From assembly GCA_947624005.1 (NCBI GenBank), contig CANQHV010000004.1:1-64000 (forward strand): a DNA stretch of 64,000 nucleotides, given 5' to 3'. Made by a program: the position numbers and the translations under genes. The notes beneath the pieces are model-generated. The model was not told the origin of the DNA. It saw only the letters and a list, made by a program, of their open reading frames with translations, and did no database searches. This document shows, piece after piece, positions 18,161 through 25,906 of the stretch. Every line of letters begins with the position of its first letter. The first letter of the stretch is position 1. Source of the stretch: an uncultured Clostridia bacterium (GTDB lineage: Bacteria > Bacillota > Clostridia > Christensenellales > Borkfalkiaceae).

Positions 18161-18757
18161 CTATATCATACTTGCAAGCACCGCGAGATTTGCCGCGACG
18201 TCGAGATTGCGTACCGTTATTCCCTCCGCGCTTACCTGCGCGGGAGCAAAGTTTAAAATAGCCTTTACGGGCGTACCTTCGAGCGAAGCCGCCGCTTCAC
18301 GTGCGGCGGACGCGGGAACGCACAGCATTATAAGGCTTACGCCGAGCTGTTCAAGGCTTTCGCGCATCGCGCTTTCGGCGATTACGGGCTTACCCGCGAT
18401 TTCGGCGCCCGTTTTCAAGGGGTCTATATCGTATGCCGCCACCACCTCTATACCGTAGCGCGAAAACCCGCCGTAAGCGAGCAGCGCGCGACCCAGGCCG
18501 CCCGCGCCGAGTACCGCCGCGCGCTTTAAATTTCCGCATGTCAGCTTTTCTTCGATAGCCTTTTTAAGCTCTTCCACCGAGTATCCGCGGCGGGGCTTGC
18601 CCTCCGCGGGCGTGTAAGCGAGGTCTTTCCTTACAAGCACTTCGCCGTACCCCAGCGCTTTCGCTATTTCGCGCGAGGAAATATACTCCGTCCGAACGGT
18701 GCGCAGATAATTTAGATACACGGGCAGCCGCGAAAGACATATTTCGGGAATTTTCAT
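18161..18757 (-). CDS. rex: Redox-sensing transcriptional repressor Rex
   Basis: Rex represses fermentation and hydrogen genes when NADH is low and releases DNA when NADH binds. The 198-residue product has the N-terminal winged helix with the hallmark VRKDLAY (about 42-48) and then a Rossmann NAD(H) site GAGGLGRAL (84-92). The ORF track begins at 18991, but the extra 78 residues are out-of-frame readthrough of the ROK gene. The start at 18757 gives the usual N-terminus (MKIPEICLSRLP) and an ATGA overlap with the ROK stop. It is transcribed with the ROK kinase and the RND exporter. The hydrogenase operon at 4.7-8.8 kb is an obvious candidate target. Confidence 0.93.
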   Translation of the reverse strand: MKIPEICLSRLPVYLNYLRTVRTEYISSREIAKALGYGEVLVRKDLAYTPAEGKPRRGYSVEELKKAIEEKLTCGNLKRAAVLGAGGLGRALLAYGGFSRYGIEVVAAYDIDPLKTGAEIAGKPVIAESAMRESLEQLGVSLIMLCVPASAAREAAASLEGTPVKAILNFAPAQVSAEGITVRNLDVAANLAVLASMI

Positions 18758-19692
18758 TTTAAAAACAGCGCGGCGGCGCCGTAAACCCCCGCCTTGGCGC
18801 CGAGAGAGGCGCAAACTACTTTTACGGGCGCGTAATCCGAACCGCCGAAAATTTCTTTGTCCACGGCTTTTTGCAGGGGCGCGGTAAGCCGCGAACCCTG
18901 CGCCGCCACTCCGCCGCCGAGCATTACCGCCTGAGGACGGAAGATATTGCACAGATTTATCACTCCGCACGCAAGACGGTCGATATACCATTCGGCAACC
19001 TTGCGCGCGGTGCGGTCGGTGTCCATATACTCGAACGCCGTCGCGCCGTTACAGCTGTCGTAGGAATAGGTCTTCCACATTTCGCTTGCGGTATCGTCTT
19101 CCATTGCGTCGCGGGTGCGTTTTGTAAGCGCGCGGGCAGAGCAGTACGCCTCGAAACAACCGCGCCTGCCGCAGGTACACCTGTCGCCGCCGCGTTCTAT
19201 AACCATATGCCCTATCTCCGCGCCCGCGGATTTATATCCCTCGAACAGCTTGCCGCCTATGACTATGCCGCCGCCTACCCCCGTGCCGAGGGTTATAAGC
19301 ACGCTGTCGGAATATTCCTTGCCCGCGCCGAAACGCGCCTCGCCCAAAGCCGCGGCGTTGGCGTCATTTACTATTTTTACGTCCAGACCGCTTTTGCTTT
19401 TAAGCAGTTTGCCCAAAGGGTAATTGTCGAGCAAAAGGTTAGCCGCGTACACCACCGTGCCGTTTGCCGAGTCGATTATCCCCGGACAGCCTATGCCCAC
19501 GCCCTTTACGTCGGAGTATACCCCGCCCGAAAGTCTGACGAGTTTTTCGATAAGCGCGTCTATGCAGTCCGCAAACCCCTCGCCTATCACGGTGTCTACC
19601 GCGTTCTCGGCGAGGACTTCGCCCGCGCCGTTCAAAGCTATTCCCTTTACCGTCGTGCCGCCTACGTCCACGCCTATATATATTTCCATCAT
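18754..19692 (-). CDS. ROK family sugar kinase (glucokinase-like)
   Basis: This 312-residue kinase phosphorylates glucose or an amino sugar. It has the N-terminal phosphate motif GVDVGGTTVKG (about 6-16), a VGIGCPGIID block, a GTGVGGG sugar/ATP motif, and the ROK zinc signature CTCGRRGCFEAYCS (about 176-189). The zinc motif marks it as ROK rather than a hexokinase-like family member. The strict substrate is not fixed by these motifs; glucokinase is the commonest function in Clostridia. It is the first gene of an operon with rex and the RND exporter, preceded by GAGGGTG. Confidence 0.88.
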   Translation of the reverse strand: MMEIYIGVDVGGTTVKGIALNGAGEVLAENAVDTVIGEGFADCIDALIEKLVRLSGGVYSDVKGVGIGCPGIIDSANGTVVYAANLLLDNYPLGKLLKSKSGLDVKIVNDANAAALGEARFGAGKEYSDSVLITLGTGVGGGIVIGGKLFEGYKSAGAEIGHMVIERGGDRCTCGRRGCFEAYCSARALTKRTRDAMEDDTASEMWKTYSYDSCNGATAFEYMDTDRTARKVAEWYIDRLACGVINLCNIFRPQAVMLGGGVAAQGSRLTAPLQKAVDKEIFGGSDYAPVKVVCASLGAKAGVYGAAALFLK

Positions 19693-19734
19693 TACACCCT
19701 CGTTAATTATTCTATAATTAAAGTTTAAACAAAA

Positions 19735-19762
19735 AAAGGGTCTGTGTCAAGACCCTTTTGAA
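19735..19762 (-). terminator. Terminator after dut
   Basis: AAGGGTCT/AGACCCTT with a 6-nt loop is followed on the minus strand by seven T residues, 4 bp downstream of dut. Confidence 0.85.
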
Positions 19763-19765
19763 AAT

Positions 19766-20203
19766 TTATTTACGCCCCGTCGAGCCGAAACCGCCCTCGC
19801 CGCGCCCCGTGTCCGAAAGCGCGTCCGCCTCGGAAAATTCCGCGGCGAGATAGGGCGCGATTACCATTTGAGCGACCCGCTCTCCCGCCTCAACCGTCTG
19901 CGGACGGTCGGTATGGTTCAAAAGAGCGACTTTTACCTCGCCGCGGTAGTCGCTGTCCACTACCCCGACTTTATTGGCGGGTGCAAGCCCCTTTTTGGTG
20001 GCAAGTCCGCTTCGCGCGTAGATAAAGCCCGCATACCCCTCGGGAATTTCCATCGCAAGTCCCGTGGGTATAAGCGCCGTTTCGTGCGGGGCTATCGTGA
20101 GTTCGCCGTCTATGCAGGCGCGAAGGTCCGCGCCCGCCGCAAATTGACTGCCGTAGGTGGGAAGAACAGCGTCGGCGTTGAGTTTTTTTACTTTGATTTT
20201 CAT
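19766..20203 (-). CDS. dut: Deoxyuridine 5'-triphosphate nucleotidohydrolase
   Basis: dUTPase hydrolyses dUTP to dUMP and pyrophosphate, which keeps uracil out of DNA and supplies dTMP synthesis. The 145-residue trimeric-type enzyme shows all five motifs: AGADLRA, ARSGLATKKG, GVVDSDYRGEVKV, GERVAQMVI and the C-terminal arm RGEGGFGSTGR. Length is standard. It lies downstream of the anaerobic ribonucleotide reductase genes in the same direction, a functional neighbourhood of deoxynucleotide supply. A 66-bp gap and its own strong terminator make it partly independent. Confidence 0.96.
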   Translation of the reverse strand: MKIKVKKLNADAVLPTYGSQFAAGADLRACIDGELTIAPHETALIPTGLAMEIPEGYAGFIYARSGLATKKGLAPANKVGVVDSDYRGEVKVALLNHTDRPQTVEAGERVAQMVIAPYLAAEFSEADALSDTGRGEGGFGSTGRK

Positions 20204-20269
20204 ATGTTACCTTGCGTTTAAGCCGCAAAAACGCGCATATATATCGGCTTTTTTATAATTTTGCGGGCG

Positions 20270-20803
20270 TTACTGCTCTTTCGAGCCGTCCCAGAGTTTT
20301 ATTTCGTCGCAATCGAGCGAGGGCTTGACGAGAATTATCCGTTGGTTGGACGAGCCGCGGAACCTTAAATTTCTGTCGTTGAGCGCCTCTACATACCGTC
20401 CGTCCACCAGAACGTCGATGCACGCGAGCATACGCATAACCGTGTCGGCGTCGCCCTGCTTGCCCGTAAGAAGGTCCTTTTCGAAGTCGTAACCCGTAAA
20501 GCACCAGAACGATTTTTGGGGGAACTGTTCGCGGAGCCTTTCCAGAAAGGGCGCGAGAACTACCTGATTTTCAGGCTCGAACGGGTCGCCGCCCAAAAGC
20601 GTAAAGCCCTTGATATAGTCGGGAATCATTCCCTTTATTATGCTGTTTTCCACTTCGCGTGTAAAGGGCTTGCCGTAAGCAAAGTCCCACGTTTCGGGAT
20701 TGAAACAGTTTTTGCAGTGATTGCGGCAACCGCTTACGTACAGAGATACCCTGACCCCCGGACCGTTGGCGACGTCAAACCACTTTATATTCGCATAATT
20801 CAT
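20270..20803 (-). CDS. nrdG: Anaerobic ribonucleotide reductase activating protein
   Basis: NrdG is a radical SAM enzyme that installs the glycyl radical on NrdD. The 177-residue product has the cluster motif CRNHCKNC (about 27-34), the short CxxxCxxC spacing specific to NrdG, and a TLLGGDPFEPEN segment for SAM binding. The track ORF starts at 20854. The start at 20803 (MNYANIKWFDVANGPG) matches the family's usual N-terminus, so the first 17 codons are excluded. It follows nrdD by about 100 bp, with a hairpin at 20830-20861 between them that may lower its expression relative to nrdD. Confidence 0.93.
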   Translation of the reverse strand: MNYANIKWFDVANGPGVRVSLYVSGCRNHCKNCFNPETWDFAYGKPFTREVENSIIKGMIPDYIKGFTLLGGDPFEPENQVVLAPFLERLREQFPQKSFWCFTGYDFEKDLLTGKQGDADTVMRMLACIDVLVDGRYVEALNDRNLRFRGSSNQRIILVKPSLDCDEIKLWDGSKEQ

Positions 20804-20829
20804 AAACCGACCCCGTCGTTTTAAAATTT

Positions 20830-20861
20830 TTTGCCGCTTTGCGCTGCGGCGCAAAGCGGCA
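20830..20861 (-). repeat. Hairpin in the nrdD-nrdG spacer
   Basis: The stem TTGCCGCTTTGCGC pairs with GCGCAAAGCGGCAA. No T-run follows, so it is more likely a processing or attenuation element between nrdD and nrdG than a full terminator. Confidence 0.55.
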
Positions 20862-20899
20862 ATGGTAAAATCCGCTGTATTTACTTCCGCCCCGACGGC

Positions 20900-23026
20900 T
20901 TATAAGTGAAGCACGCGCGCCTTTATTTCCTTGGTTTTGCCGACGTTCCAGAAATTTTCGCCGAGATAACCGCAGGTGCGGCGGGTGACGTTCATCTTGC
21001 GCTGGTCCTTGTTATGGCAGACGGGACATTCCCACTCGTTGTCGTCGTTTATTATTATCTCGCCGTCGAAACCGCAGACGTGGCAGTAGTCGGACTTGGT
21101 GTTGAATTCGGCGTACTGTATGTTGTCGTAAATGAACTTTACCACGTCTTCGAGAGCGGTCAGGTTATGGCGCATATTGGGAATTTCGACGTAAGAAATG
21201 GCTCCGCCCGAAGATATCTTCTGGAATTGGCTTTCGAACTTGAACTTCGAGAAAGCGTCGATATTTTCCCTTACGTCCACGTGATAGCTGTTGGTGTAAT
21301 AACCCTTGTCGGTCACGTCCTTTATGGTACCGAAACGCTTTTGGTCTATGCGCGCGAAACGGTAGCACAGCGATTCGGCGGGGGTGCCGTAAAGACCGAA
21401 CCCAAGCCCCGTTTCCTTCTTCCACTTCTCGCAGTGAGCGCGGAGCGAGTTCATTACTTTAAGCGCGAACTCCTGACCCTCGGGGGTGGTATGCGACACG
21501 CCTTTTATAAGCTTTGTCAGCTCGTAAAGTCCTATATATCCCAAAGATATTGTAGAATACCCGTCAAGAAGATATTTGTCTATCTTTTCGCCCTTGTCGA
21601 GGCGCGCTATTGCGCCGTACTGCCAATGCACGGGAGATACGTCGCTTGTAACGCCCATAAGCGCGTTGTGACGGCACATAAGAGCCTCGAAGCAGAGTTG
21701 AAGTCTTTCTTCGAGAATTTCCCAGAACTTCGCCTCGTCGCCCTTTGCGAGTATTCCGCACTGCGGGAGGTTGATGGATACGACGCCCTGATTGAATCTG
21801 CCCTCGAATTTATAGTTTCCGTTTTCGTCTTTCCAGGGCGAAAGGAACGAACGGCAGCCCATAGGCGAGAATACGTTGCCCTCGTAATTTTCGCGCATCT
21901 TTTTCGCGGAAATATAGTCGGGGTAAAGGCGCTTCGATGAACATTTTACGGCGAGTTTGGTAAGGTAGTCGTACTTGCCGCCTTTAAGGCAGTTGTTTTC
22001 GTCGAGAACGTATATAAGCTTGGGGAACGCGGGCGTAATGAAAACGCCCTTTTCGTTTTTGATACCTTCGTAACGCTGTTTCAAAATCTCCTCTATTATC
22101 ATAGCGTTTTCTTCTATATACTCGTCGTCCTTGTCGAGATAGAGGAAAAGCGTTACGAAAGGAGATTGACCGTTGGTGGTCATAAGGGTGTTTATCTGAT
22201 ACTGAATGGTCTGAACGCCCGCTTTAAGAGCTTCGCGTACGCGCATATCCACGAAACGCGCCTTTGTCGCCGCGTCTATGGTTTCGCCAAACTGCTCTTC
22301 GCACTGCGCCGCGTACTTTTCGCGGGTGCGGCGGAGGTATTTGCCGAGGTGCGCCACGTTTACCGACTGACCGCCGTACTGCGACGACGCAACCGAGGCG
22401 ATAATCTGCGTGGTTATGGTGCAGGCGGTCTGGAAAGACTTGGGGCTTTCAATCATCTTGCCGTTCATAACCGTGCCGTTGTCGAGCATGTCCTTAATGT
22501 TTATAAGGCAGCAGTTGAATATGGGTTGGAGGAAATAATCCGCGTCGTGGAAATGAATGGCGCCCTCGTCGTGCGCCTTTGAAATGTGCTCGGGCAAAAG
22601 TATTCTGCGCGTAAGGTCTTTCGAAACCTCGCCCGCGATAAGGTCGCGCTGGGTAGAAGCCGTGCGCGCGTTTTTGTTGGAGTTTTCCTCCATTACGTCC
22701 TTATTCGAGTTGCGGATAAGCGAAAGTATGCTTTCGTCCGTGGTATTGGCTTTACGGACAAGCGCGCGTTCGTACCTGTACAGAATGTAAGCCTTCATAA
22801 GCTGATATTTTTGAAGTTCCATCAGCTTTTCTTCGACCATATCCTGTATATCTTCGACAAGAAGACGGGGTCTGTGGCGGCAGGCTATATCGTCTACGAT
22901 AGTTTCTATCTGGGCGTCGGTTACTCTGTCCTCGAAATCGACCGCTTCGTTTGCCTTTTGTATGGCTACGACTATTTTGTTTCTGTCAAAATCCGTCGTA
23001 CTGCCGTCACGCTTTATAACTTTCAT
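20900..23026 (-). CDS. nrdD: Anaerobic ribonucleoside-triphosphate reductase
   Basis: This class III enzyme makes dNTPs from NTPs under anoxia using a glycyl radical. The roughly 708-residue protein has an N-terminal ATP-cone (MKVIKRDGSTTDFDRNKI, about 1-18) for allosteric control, the central reductase barrel, a C-terminal zinc ribbon (CHVCG...CPVCH) and the glycyl radical motif RRTCGYLG near the C-terminus. The track start at 23041 adds five residues; the ATG at 23026 fits the family and follows GGAGAAAT. Two NrdR-like boxes sit just upstream of a TTGACT/TATACT promoter. The activase nrdG is encoded next. Confidence 0.96.
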   Translation of the reverse strand: MKVIKRDGSTTDFDRNKIVVAIQKANEAVDFEDRVTDAQIETIVDDIACRHRPRLLVEDIQDMVEEKLMELQKYQLMKAYILYRYERALVRKANTTDESILSLIRNSNKDVMEENSNKNARTASTQRDLIAGEVSKDLTRRILLPEHISKAHDEGAIHFHDADYFLQPIFNCCLINIKDMLDNGTVMNGKMIESPKSFQTACTITTQIIASVASSQYGGQSVNVAHLGKYLRRTREKYAAQCEEQFGETIDAATKARFVDMRVREALKAGVQTIQYQINTLMTTNGQSPFVTLFLYLDKDDEYIEENAMIIEEILKQRYEGIKNEKGVFITPAFPKLIYVLDENNCLKGGKYDYLTKLAVKCSSKRLYPDYISAKKMRENYEGNVFSPMGCRSFLSPWKDENGNYKFEGRFNQGVVSINLPQCGILAKGDEAKFWEILEERLQLCFEALMCRHNALMGVTSDVSPVHWQYGAIARLDKGEKIDKYLLDGYSTISLGYIGLYELTKLIKGVSHTTPEGQEFALKVMNSLRAHCEKWKKETGLGFGLYGTPAESLCYRFARIDQKRFGTIKDVTDKGYYTNSYHVDVRENIDAFSKFKFESQFQKISSGGAISYVEIPNMRHNLTALEDVVKFIYDNIQYAEFNTKSDYCHVCGFDGEIIINDDNEWECPVCHNKDQRKMNVTRRTCGYLGENFWNVGKTKEIKARVLHL

Positions 23027-23143
23027 ATTTCTCCTCCGCAAGTGAAATAATTCTCGGGGCGTTTCCGCTATTATATAATATCGGAAAACGACCGCGTTAT
23101 GATTAATAATTTCTTTGTGTGCTTTTTTTGTCGAGCATAGTTA

Positions 23144-23172
23144 AGTATACTACGACCTTTTGTGTAAGTCAA
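23144..23172 (-). promoter_or_regulatory. SigA-type promoter of nrdD-nrdG
   Basis: Minus-strand -35 TTGACT (23167-23172) and -10 TATACT (23144-23149) are spaced by 17 bp. The 5' leader is about 110 nt. Confidence 0.8.
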
Positions 23173-23180
23173 GTGCCTCG

Positions 23181-23229
23181 GCACAATATCTTGTATGAAA
23201 ATTTTTAACGCGTTTACTATATATAGTAT
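23181..23229. promoter_or_regulatory. Tandem NrdR-type boxes
   Basis: Two matches to the NrdR core CwATATATwG lie next to the nrdD -35: CAATATCTTG (23184-23193, one mismatch) and CTATATATAG (23217-23226, perfect palindrome). Their offset of 33 bp is about three helical turns, close to the paired-box geometry known for NrdR. No nrdR gene is in the window. Confidence 0.7.
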
Positions 23230-23267
23230 TTAACATTTTATCATAAAAAATTGTTTTTTTCGCGGAA

Positions 23268-23310
23268 AACGTGAAAAAACGCGCCCGTTCGCGCGCGTTT
23301 TTCCGTGAAA
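23268..23310 (-). terminator. Imperfect hairpin after the HNH gene
   Basis: CGTGAAAAAACGCGC pairs imperfectly with GCGCGTTTTTCCGTG. It is a plausible end of the HNH transcript, about 55 bp past its stop. Confidence 0.4.
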
Positions 23311-23364
23311 CATAACATTTTATTAAACATTTTGCCGAAATCGGGAAATTTGTGAAAGAATTTA

Positions 23365-23793
23365 TCAGATAAATTTTTTAAGGTACGACAAATCGAGCTT
23401 CCACTCGGGCACAAGGTTAAGGCGGCGGTGCCGTTCGTTCGCCTCGCCCAACGCCTTGCGGTACTCGGCGTAAGTACAGCCGTTTACCCGCATAAAGTGT
23501 TCGCTTGCCTCGCGTTCGCGCCCCATAAGCTGGGTTCTGCCGATATGCACGACCTCGTGGCAGGCGTGGCACAGCGCGACGACGTCTTCGAGCTTCTGCA
23601 CGGCGTTTTTTTCGTCGTAAGACCATCTTTCGTGCGCTTCGAGGCGGGTACACCGTCTGCCGCAGACCGTACACCTGCCGCCCGCGCGCGAGTACGCCTC
23701 GCGCCTTACCGCGTCCCACTGTGCTTTTGAAAGCAGACTTCTAAGATTTGAATACCAGCACCCGTCGGGTACGAGTTCGATATCGAGCTTCAT
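23365..23793 (-). CDS. HNH endonuclease domain protein
   Basis: This 142-residue protein has an HNH nuclease fold: a zinc pair CTVCG/C (about 41-48), the first histidine segment EAHERWSYDE (about 52-61) and the second zinc pair with catalytic residues CHACHEVVH (about 75-83). It is stand-alone, with no methylase or phage genes beside it, so its role is unclear; such proteins are common accessory genes. The promoter TTGAAA-17-TATAAT places the transcription start at the A of the start codon. There is no Shine-Dalgarno sequence, so a leaderless mRNA is predicted. The -35 elements of this gene and of the divergent gene lie 10 bp apart. Confidence 0.85.
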   Translation of the reverse strand: MKLDIELVPDGCWYSNLRSLLSKAQWDAVRREAYSRAGGRCTVCGRRCTRLEAHERWSYDEKNAVQKLEDVVALCHACHEVVHIGRTQLMGREREASEHFMRVNGCTYAEYRKALGEANERHRRLNLVPEWKLDLSYLKKFI

Positions 23794-23799
23794 AATTCC

Positions 23800-23828
23800 A
23801 TTATAGCGCGGCGAGGCGAAAATTTCAA
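23800..23828 (-). promoter_or_regulatory. Promoter of the HNH gene, leaderless geometry
   Basis: Minus-strand TTGAAA (23823-23828), 17 bp, TATAAT (23800-23805), then GGAATT and the ATG. The start site would coincide with the start codon. Confidence 0.75.
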
Positions 23829-23838
23829 GCGAAAACTC

Positions 23839-23867
23839 TTGACGGGCGCAATCGGAAAAGTTACAAT
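23839..23867 (+). promoter_or_regulatory. Promoter of the small membrane protein gene
   Basis: Plus-strand TTGACG (23839-23844), a 17-bp spacer and TACAAT (23862-23867), followed by an AAAGGTG ribosome binding site. Confidence 0.75.
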
Positions 23868-23883
23868 ATATAAAAGGTGTTTT

Positions 23884-24495
23884 ATGGTTCTCGACCCCGA
23901 AAAAATAAAAAAATTAAAACGCGGCGAACTTATAGGCACGGTTGCGACGGTTTTTTGTCTGGCAGTGTTCCTTTACTTTGTCGCGGGATTTTCCGCGGCG
24001 TTCGCGCTTAAAAACGACGTTTTGAAAGTCGTTATCGCCTCGACCGCGGGCGGACTTTGCGCCGTCGGCATAGGCGTCGCCGCTTTCAGCAATTTCAGAT
24101 ACGGCGCGGCGATGGACAGGCTTATAGACGAATATATACTTTCAACCTTTGTCGAAAACGCCGAAAAACTGCACCCCGAGCGCGCTTCGATTACTTTCAG
24201 CCTCGACCTGAAACCCGACAGAATGGAGATTACGGCGAACAATTTCAAGCCCCTTACGCTCGATTTTTCGGCTCTCGGCAAGCTTACGCCCTCGCGGCGG
24301 TCGACGATATTTTCGTCCGTCGAAACGCGGCTTACGGTAAGCTTTATAAGGCTTTGGGAACGGGGCGGAAATTATCAGTCGGTGAGTTACAAAATCATAG
24401 GCGGCAACCGCCGCAGAAAGGGCAAAGCCGTCGATATTATAAAGGACGGCGAACCCGAAAAAAGAGCGCTTCGACTGTATGTCAAAAACAAATAA
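23884..24495 (+). CDS. Hypothetical protein with two N-terminal membrane helices
   Basis: I do not recognise this 203-residue protein. The N-terminus is charged (MVLDPEKIKKLKRGE). Two hydrophobic helices follow at about 18-45 and 50-72, and then a soluble, mixed alpha/beta domain with a very basic C-terminus. The track begins at 23839, but that position is the promoter -35. The ATG at 23884 follows AAAAGGTG at good spacing. It is monocistronic, divergent from the HNH gene and followed by a hairpin. The topology suggests a membrane-anchored cytoplasmic domain. No function is proposed. Confidence 0.75.
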   Translation: MVLDPEKIKKLKRGELIGTVATVFCLAVFLYFVAGFSAAFALKNDVLKVVIASTAGGLCAVGIGVAAFSNFRYGAAMDRLIDEYILSTFVENAEKLHPERASITFSLDLKPDRMEITANNFKPLTLDFSALGKLTPSRRSTIFSSVETRLTVSFIRLWERGGNYQSVSYKIIGGNRRRKGKAVDIIKDGEPEKRALRLYVKNK

Positions 24496-24503
24496 ATCGT
24501 CGC

Positions 24504-24527
24504 CGCGCGGGGCAAGCCCCGCGCGGC
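24504..24527 (+). terminator. Hairpin after the hypothetical membrane protein
   Basis: CCGCGCGGGGC-AA-GCCCCGCGCGG is followed by TTTCTCT on the plus strand, 9 bp after the stop codon. Confidence 0.65.
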
Positions 24528-24634
24528 GTTTCTCTATTCGTCCTCCGTGTATTGCTTCCGAAAATTTATAACTCGTCCGCGCGGGTCTACCCCCCCCGCG
24601 GCGTTTATTTTTAGTCGTCCTCCGTGTATTGCTT
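24523..24634. repeat. Partial tandem duplication of a gene tail
   Basis: Two near-identical segments (24523-24557 and 24598-24634) share GCGGCGTTT and TCGTCCTCCGTGTATTGCTT. On the minus strand both encode KQYTED(E/D) followed by a stop. Only the right-hand copy belongs to an intact small ORF; the left copy is a remnant. Confidence 0.7.
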
Positions 24635-24757
24635 GTGGTACTTTGCCACTTCGTCGGTATCGAGCGAAACTTTGCTGTACAGCCCCGTACACTCGTTCGC
24701 CGAAGCACAGCCCTCGAACAGGTCTTCCTTTAATTTTTTGATTTTCTTCTTGCTCAT
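24611..24757 (-). CDS. Small hypothetical protein with ASANECTGL motif
   Basis: This 48-residue basic-then-acidic protein starts MSKKKIKKLKEDL and contains CASANECTGLYS. As I recall, similar SAN(E/D)CTGL motifs occur in small uncharacterised Clostridia proteins. The track ORF starts 13 residues earlier at 24796; I prefer the internal ATG because it gives a plausible lysine-rich start, although the Shine-Dalgarno sequence is weak (AGTGGT). Its tail is partly duplicated downstream. Function unknown. Confidence 0.55.
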   Translation of the reverse strand: MSKKKIKKLKEDLFEGCASANECTGLYSKVSLDTDEVAKYHKQYTEDD

Positions 24758-25270
24758 ACCACTATTTTGCGCGTTTTTGCGCAAAATATTACGCAAAATT
24801 TTGCCCTACCGCACAGAAAAACGCTACCCTCTCCCAACCCCTTCCCCGCCGAGGCTTTCAGCCTCGGCGGGGATAGGAATATAATAACTTATAACCACTA
24901 TATAGTATGTAAAGGTAAAACACGAATACCTACATTTTCACTTTTTTCTTATCGGCGCGCTATGCGCGCCGATAAGAAAAATGAAAGCACAAAAACACTA
25001 TCCTTGCTTTCTCTACCAACCTCCTATATATCCCTGCCGAGGCTTTCAGCCTCGGCGAGGATAAAGGATATATAACTATATAAACACTGCAATACAAAAA
25101 TTCTCGTTCCCTCGCACCAATCTCACCCTTTTTTCTCCCTGAAATTTCCTATTTCTTACTCCCCAAATTCCCACCCTCCGCGCGCCCGCAAGTTGCGGGC
25201 GCGCGGAGGGTGAGTAGAATAAGGCTGTCACTTCGTTCGAAATAACAGCAGAACTCTCGGTGTGCGGCAG

Positions 25271-25339
25271 TTGCCGCGCACCGAGAGTTTTAATAATAAA
25301 ATCGAAAAAATAAATAATTATATACTCATTTCCGCCCCG
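25271..25339. repeat. 69-bp direct repeat, copy 1
   Basis: This segment runs from a hairpin arm (TTGCCGCGCACCGAGAG) through an AT-rich core into CATTTCCGCCCCG. Copy 2 at 25450-25518 matches at 68 of 69 positions. Confidence 0.85.
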
Positions 25340-25449
25340 ATACGGGGGCGGAGAGGTATATAAAAATATGTGCGTGCGCCCGCGGTTTTCAACCGCGGGC
25401 GCACGCACTGAACCTTAACCCACTGCCGCTGCACGTAATCGCGCGACAA

Positions 25450-25518
25450 TTGCCGCGCACCGAGAGTTTTAATAATAAAATCGGAAAAATAAATAATTAT
25501 ATACTCATTTCCGCCCCG
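25450..25518. repeat. 69-bp direct repeat, copy 2
   Basis: Second copy of the 25271-25339 segment with one substitution. The flanking left hairpin arm has decayed here (GCGCGACAA), which suggests segmental duplication followed by divergence. Confidence 0.85.
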
Positions 25519-25871
25519 TATCGGGGCGGAAATGAGTATATAGTAGAGTGTATATGGTGCGGTTATTATTATAAAATAGTGTGCCACGTTTCTATTATAT
25601 ATAAATAACAGAATAATGAGTGCTCGCCCGCAATCTGCGGGCGCGCACACTCAACGGTCACTTACTATCCGCCGCGCGCGTTGCGCGCGGCGGATAGTAA
25701 GATTATTATATTAAAGTTACATACAAAGTGTATTGCGACGTTTATTATATATAAATAAAAAGTATGAGAGCCCGCGAGCGGAAGCTCGCGGGCTCTCATT
25801 CACATTACGTTTATACCGCCGCGCGGGGAAGTTCCCCGCGCGGCGGGCGGTGGAATTTTTGTATTAAACAC

Positions 25872-25900
25872 TTGACAAAACAATAAAAACGTCGTAAAAT
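25872..25900 (+). promoter_or_regulatory. Promoter of a short plus-strand RNA
   Basis: TTGACA (25872-25877), a 17-bp spacer and TAAAAT (25895-25900) predict a start near 25907. No plus-strand ORF follows before a terminator at about 25989. Confidence 0.75.
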
Positions 25901-25906
25901 AAAATC

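Noticed and set aside
18758-18991. N-terminal extension of rex in the ORF track
   Set aside because: The extra 78 codons lie out of frame inside the ROK gene and have nonsense composition.
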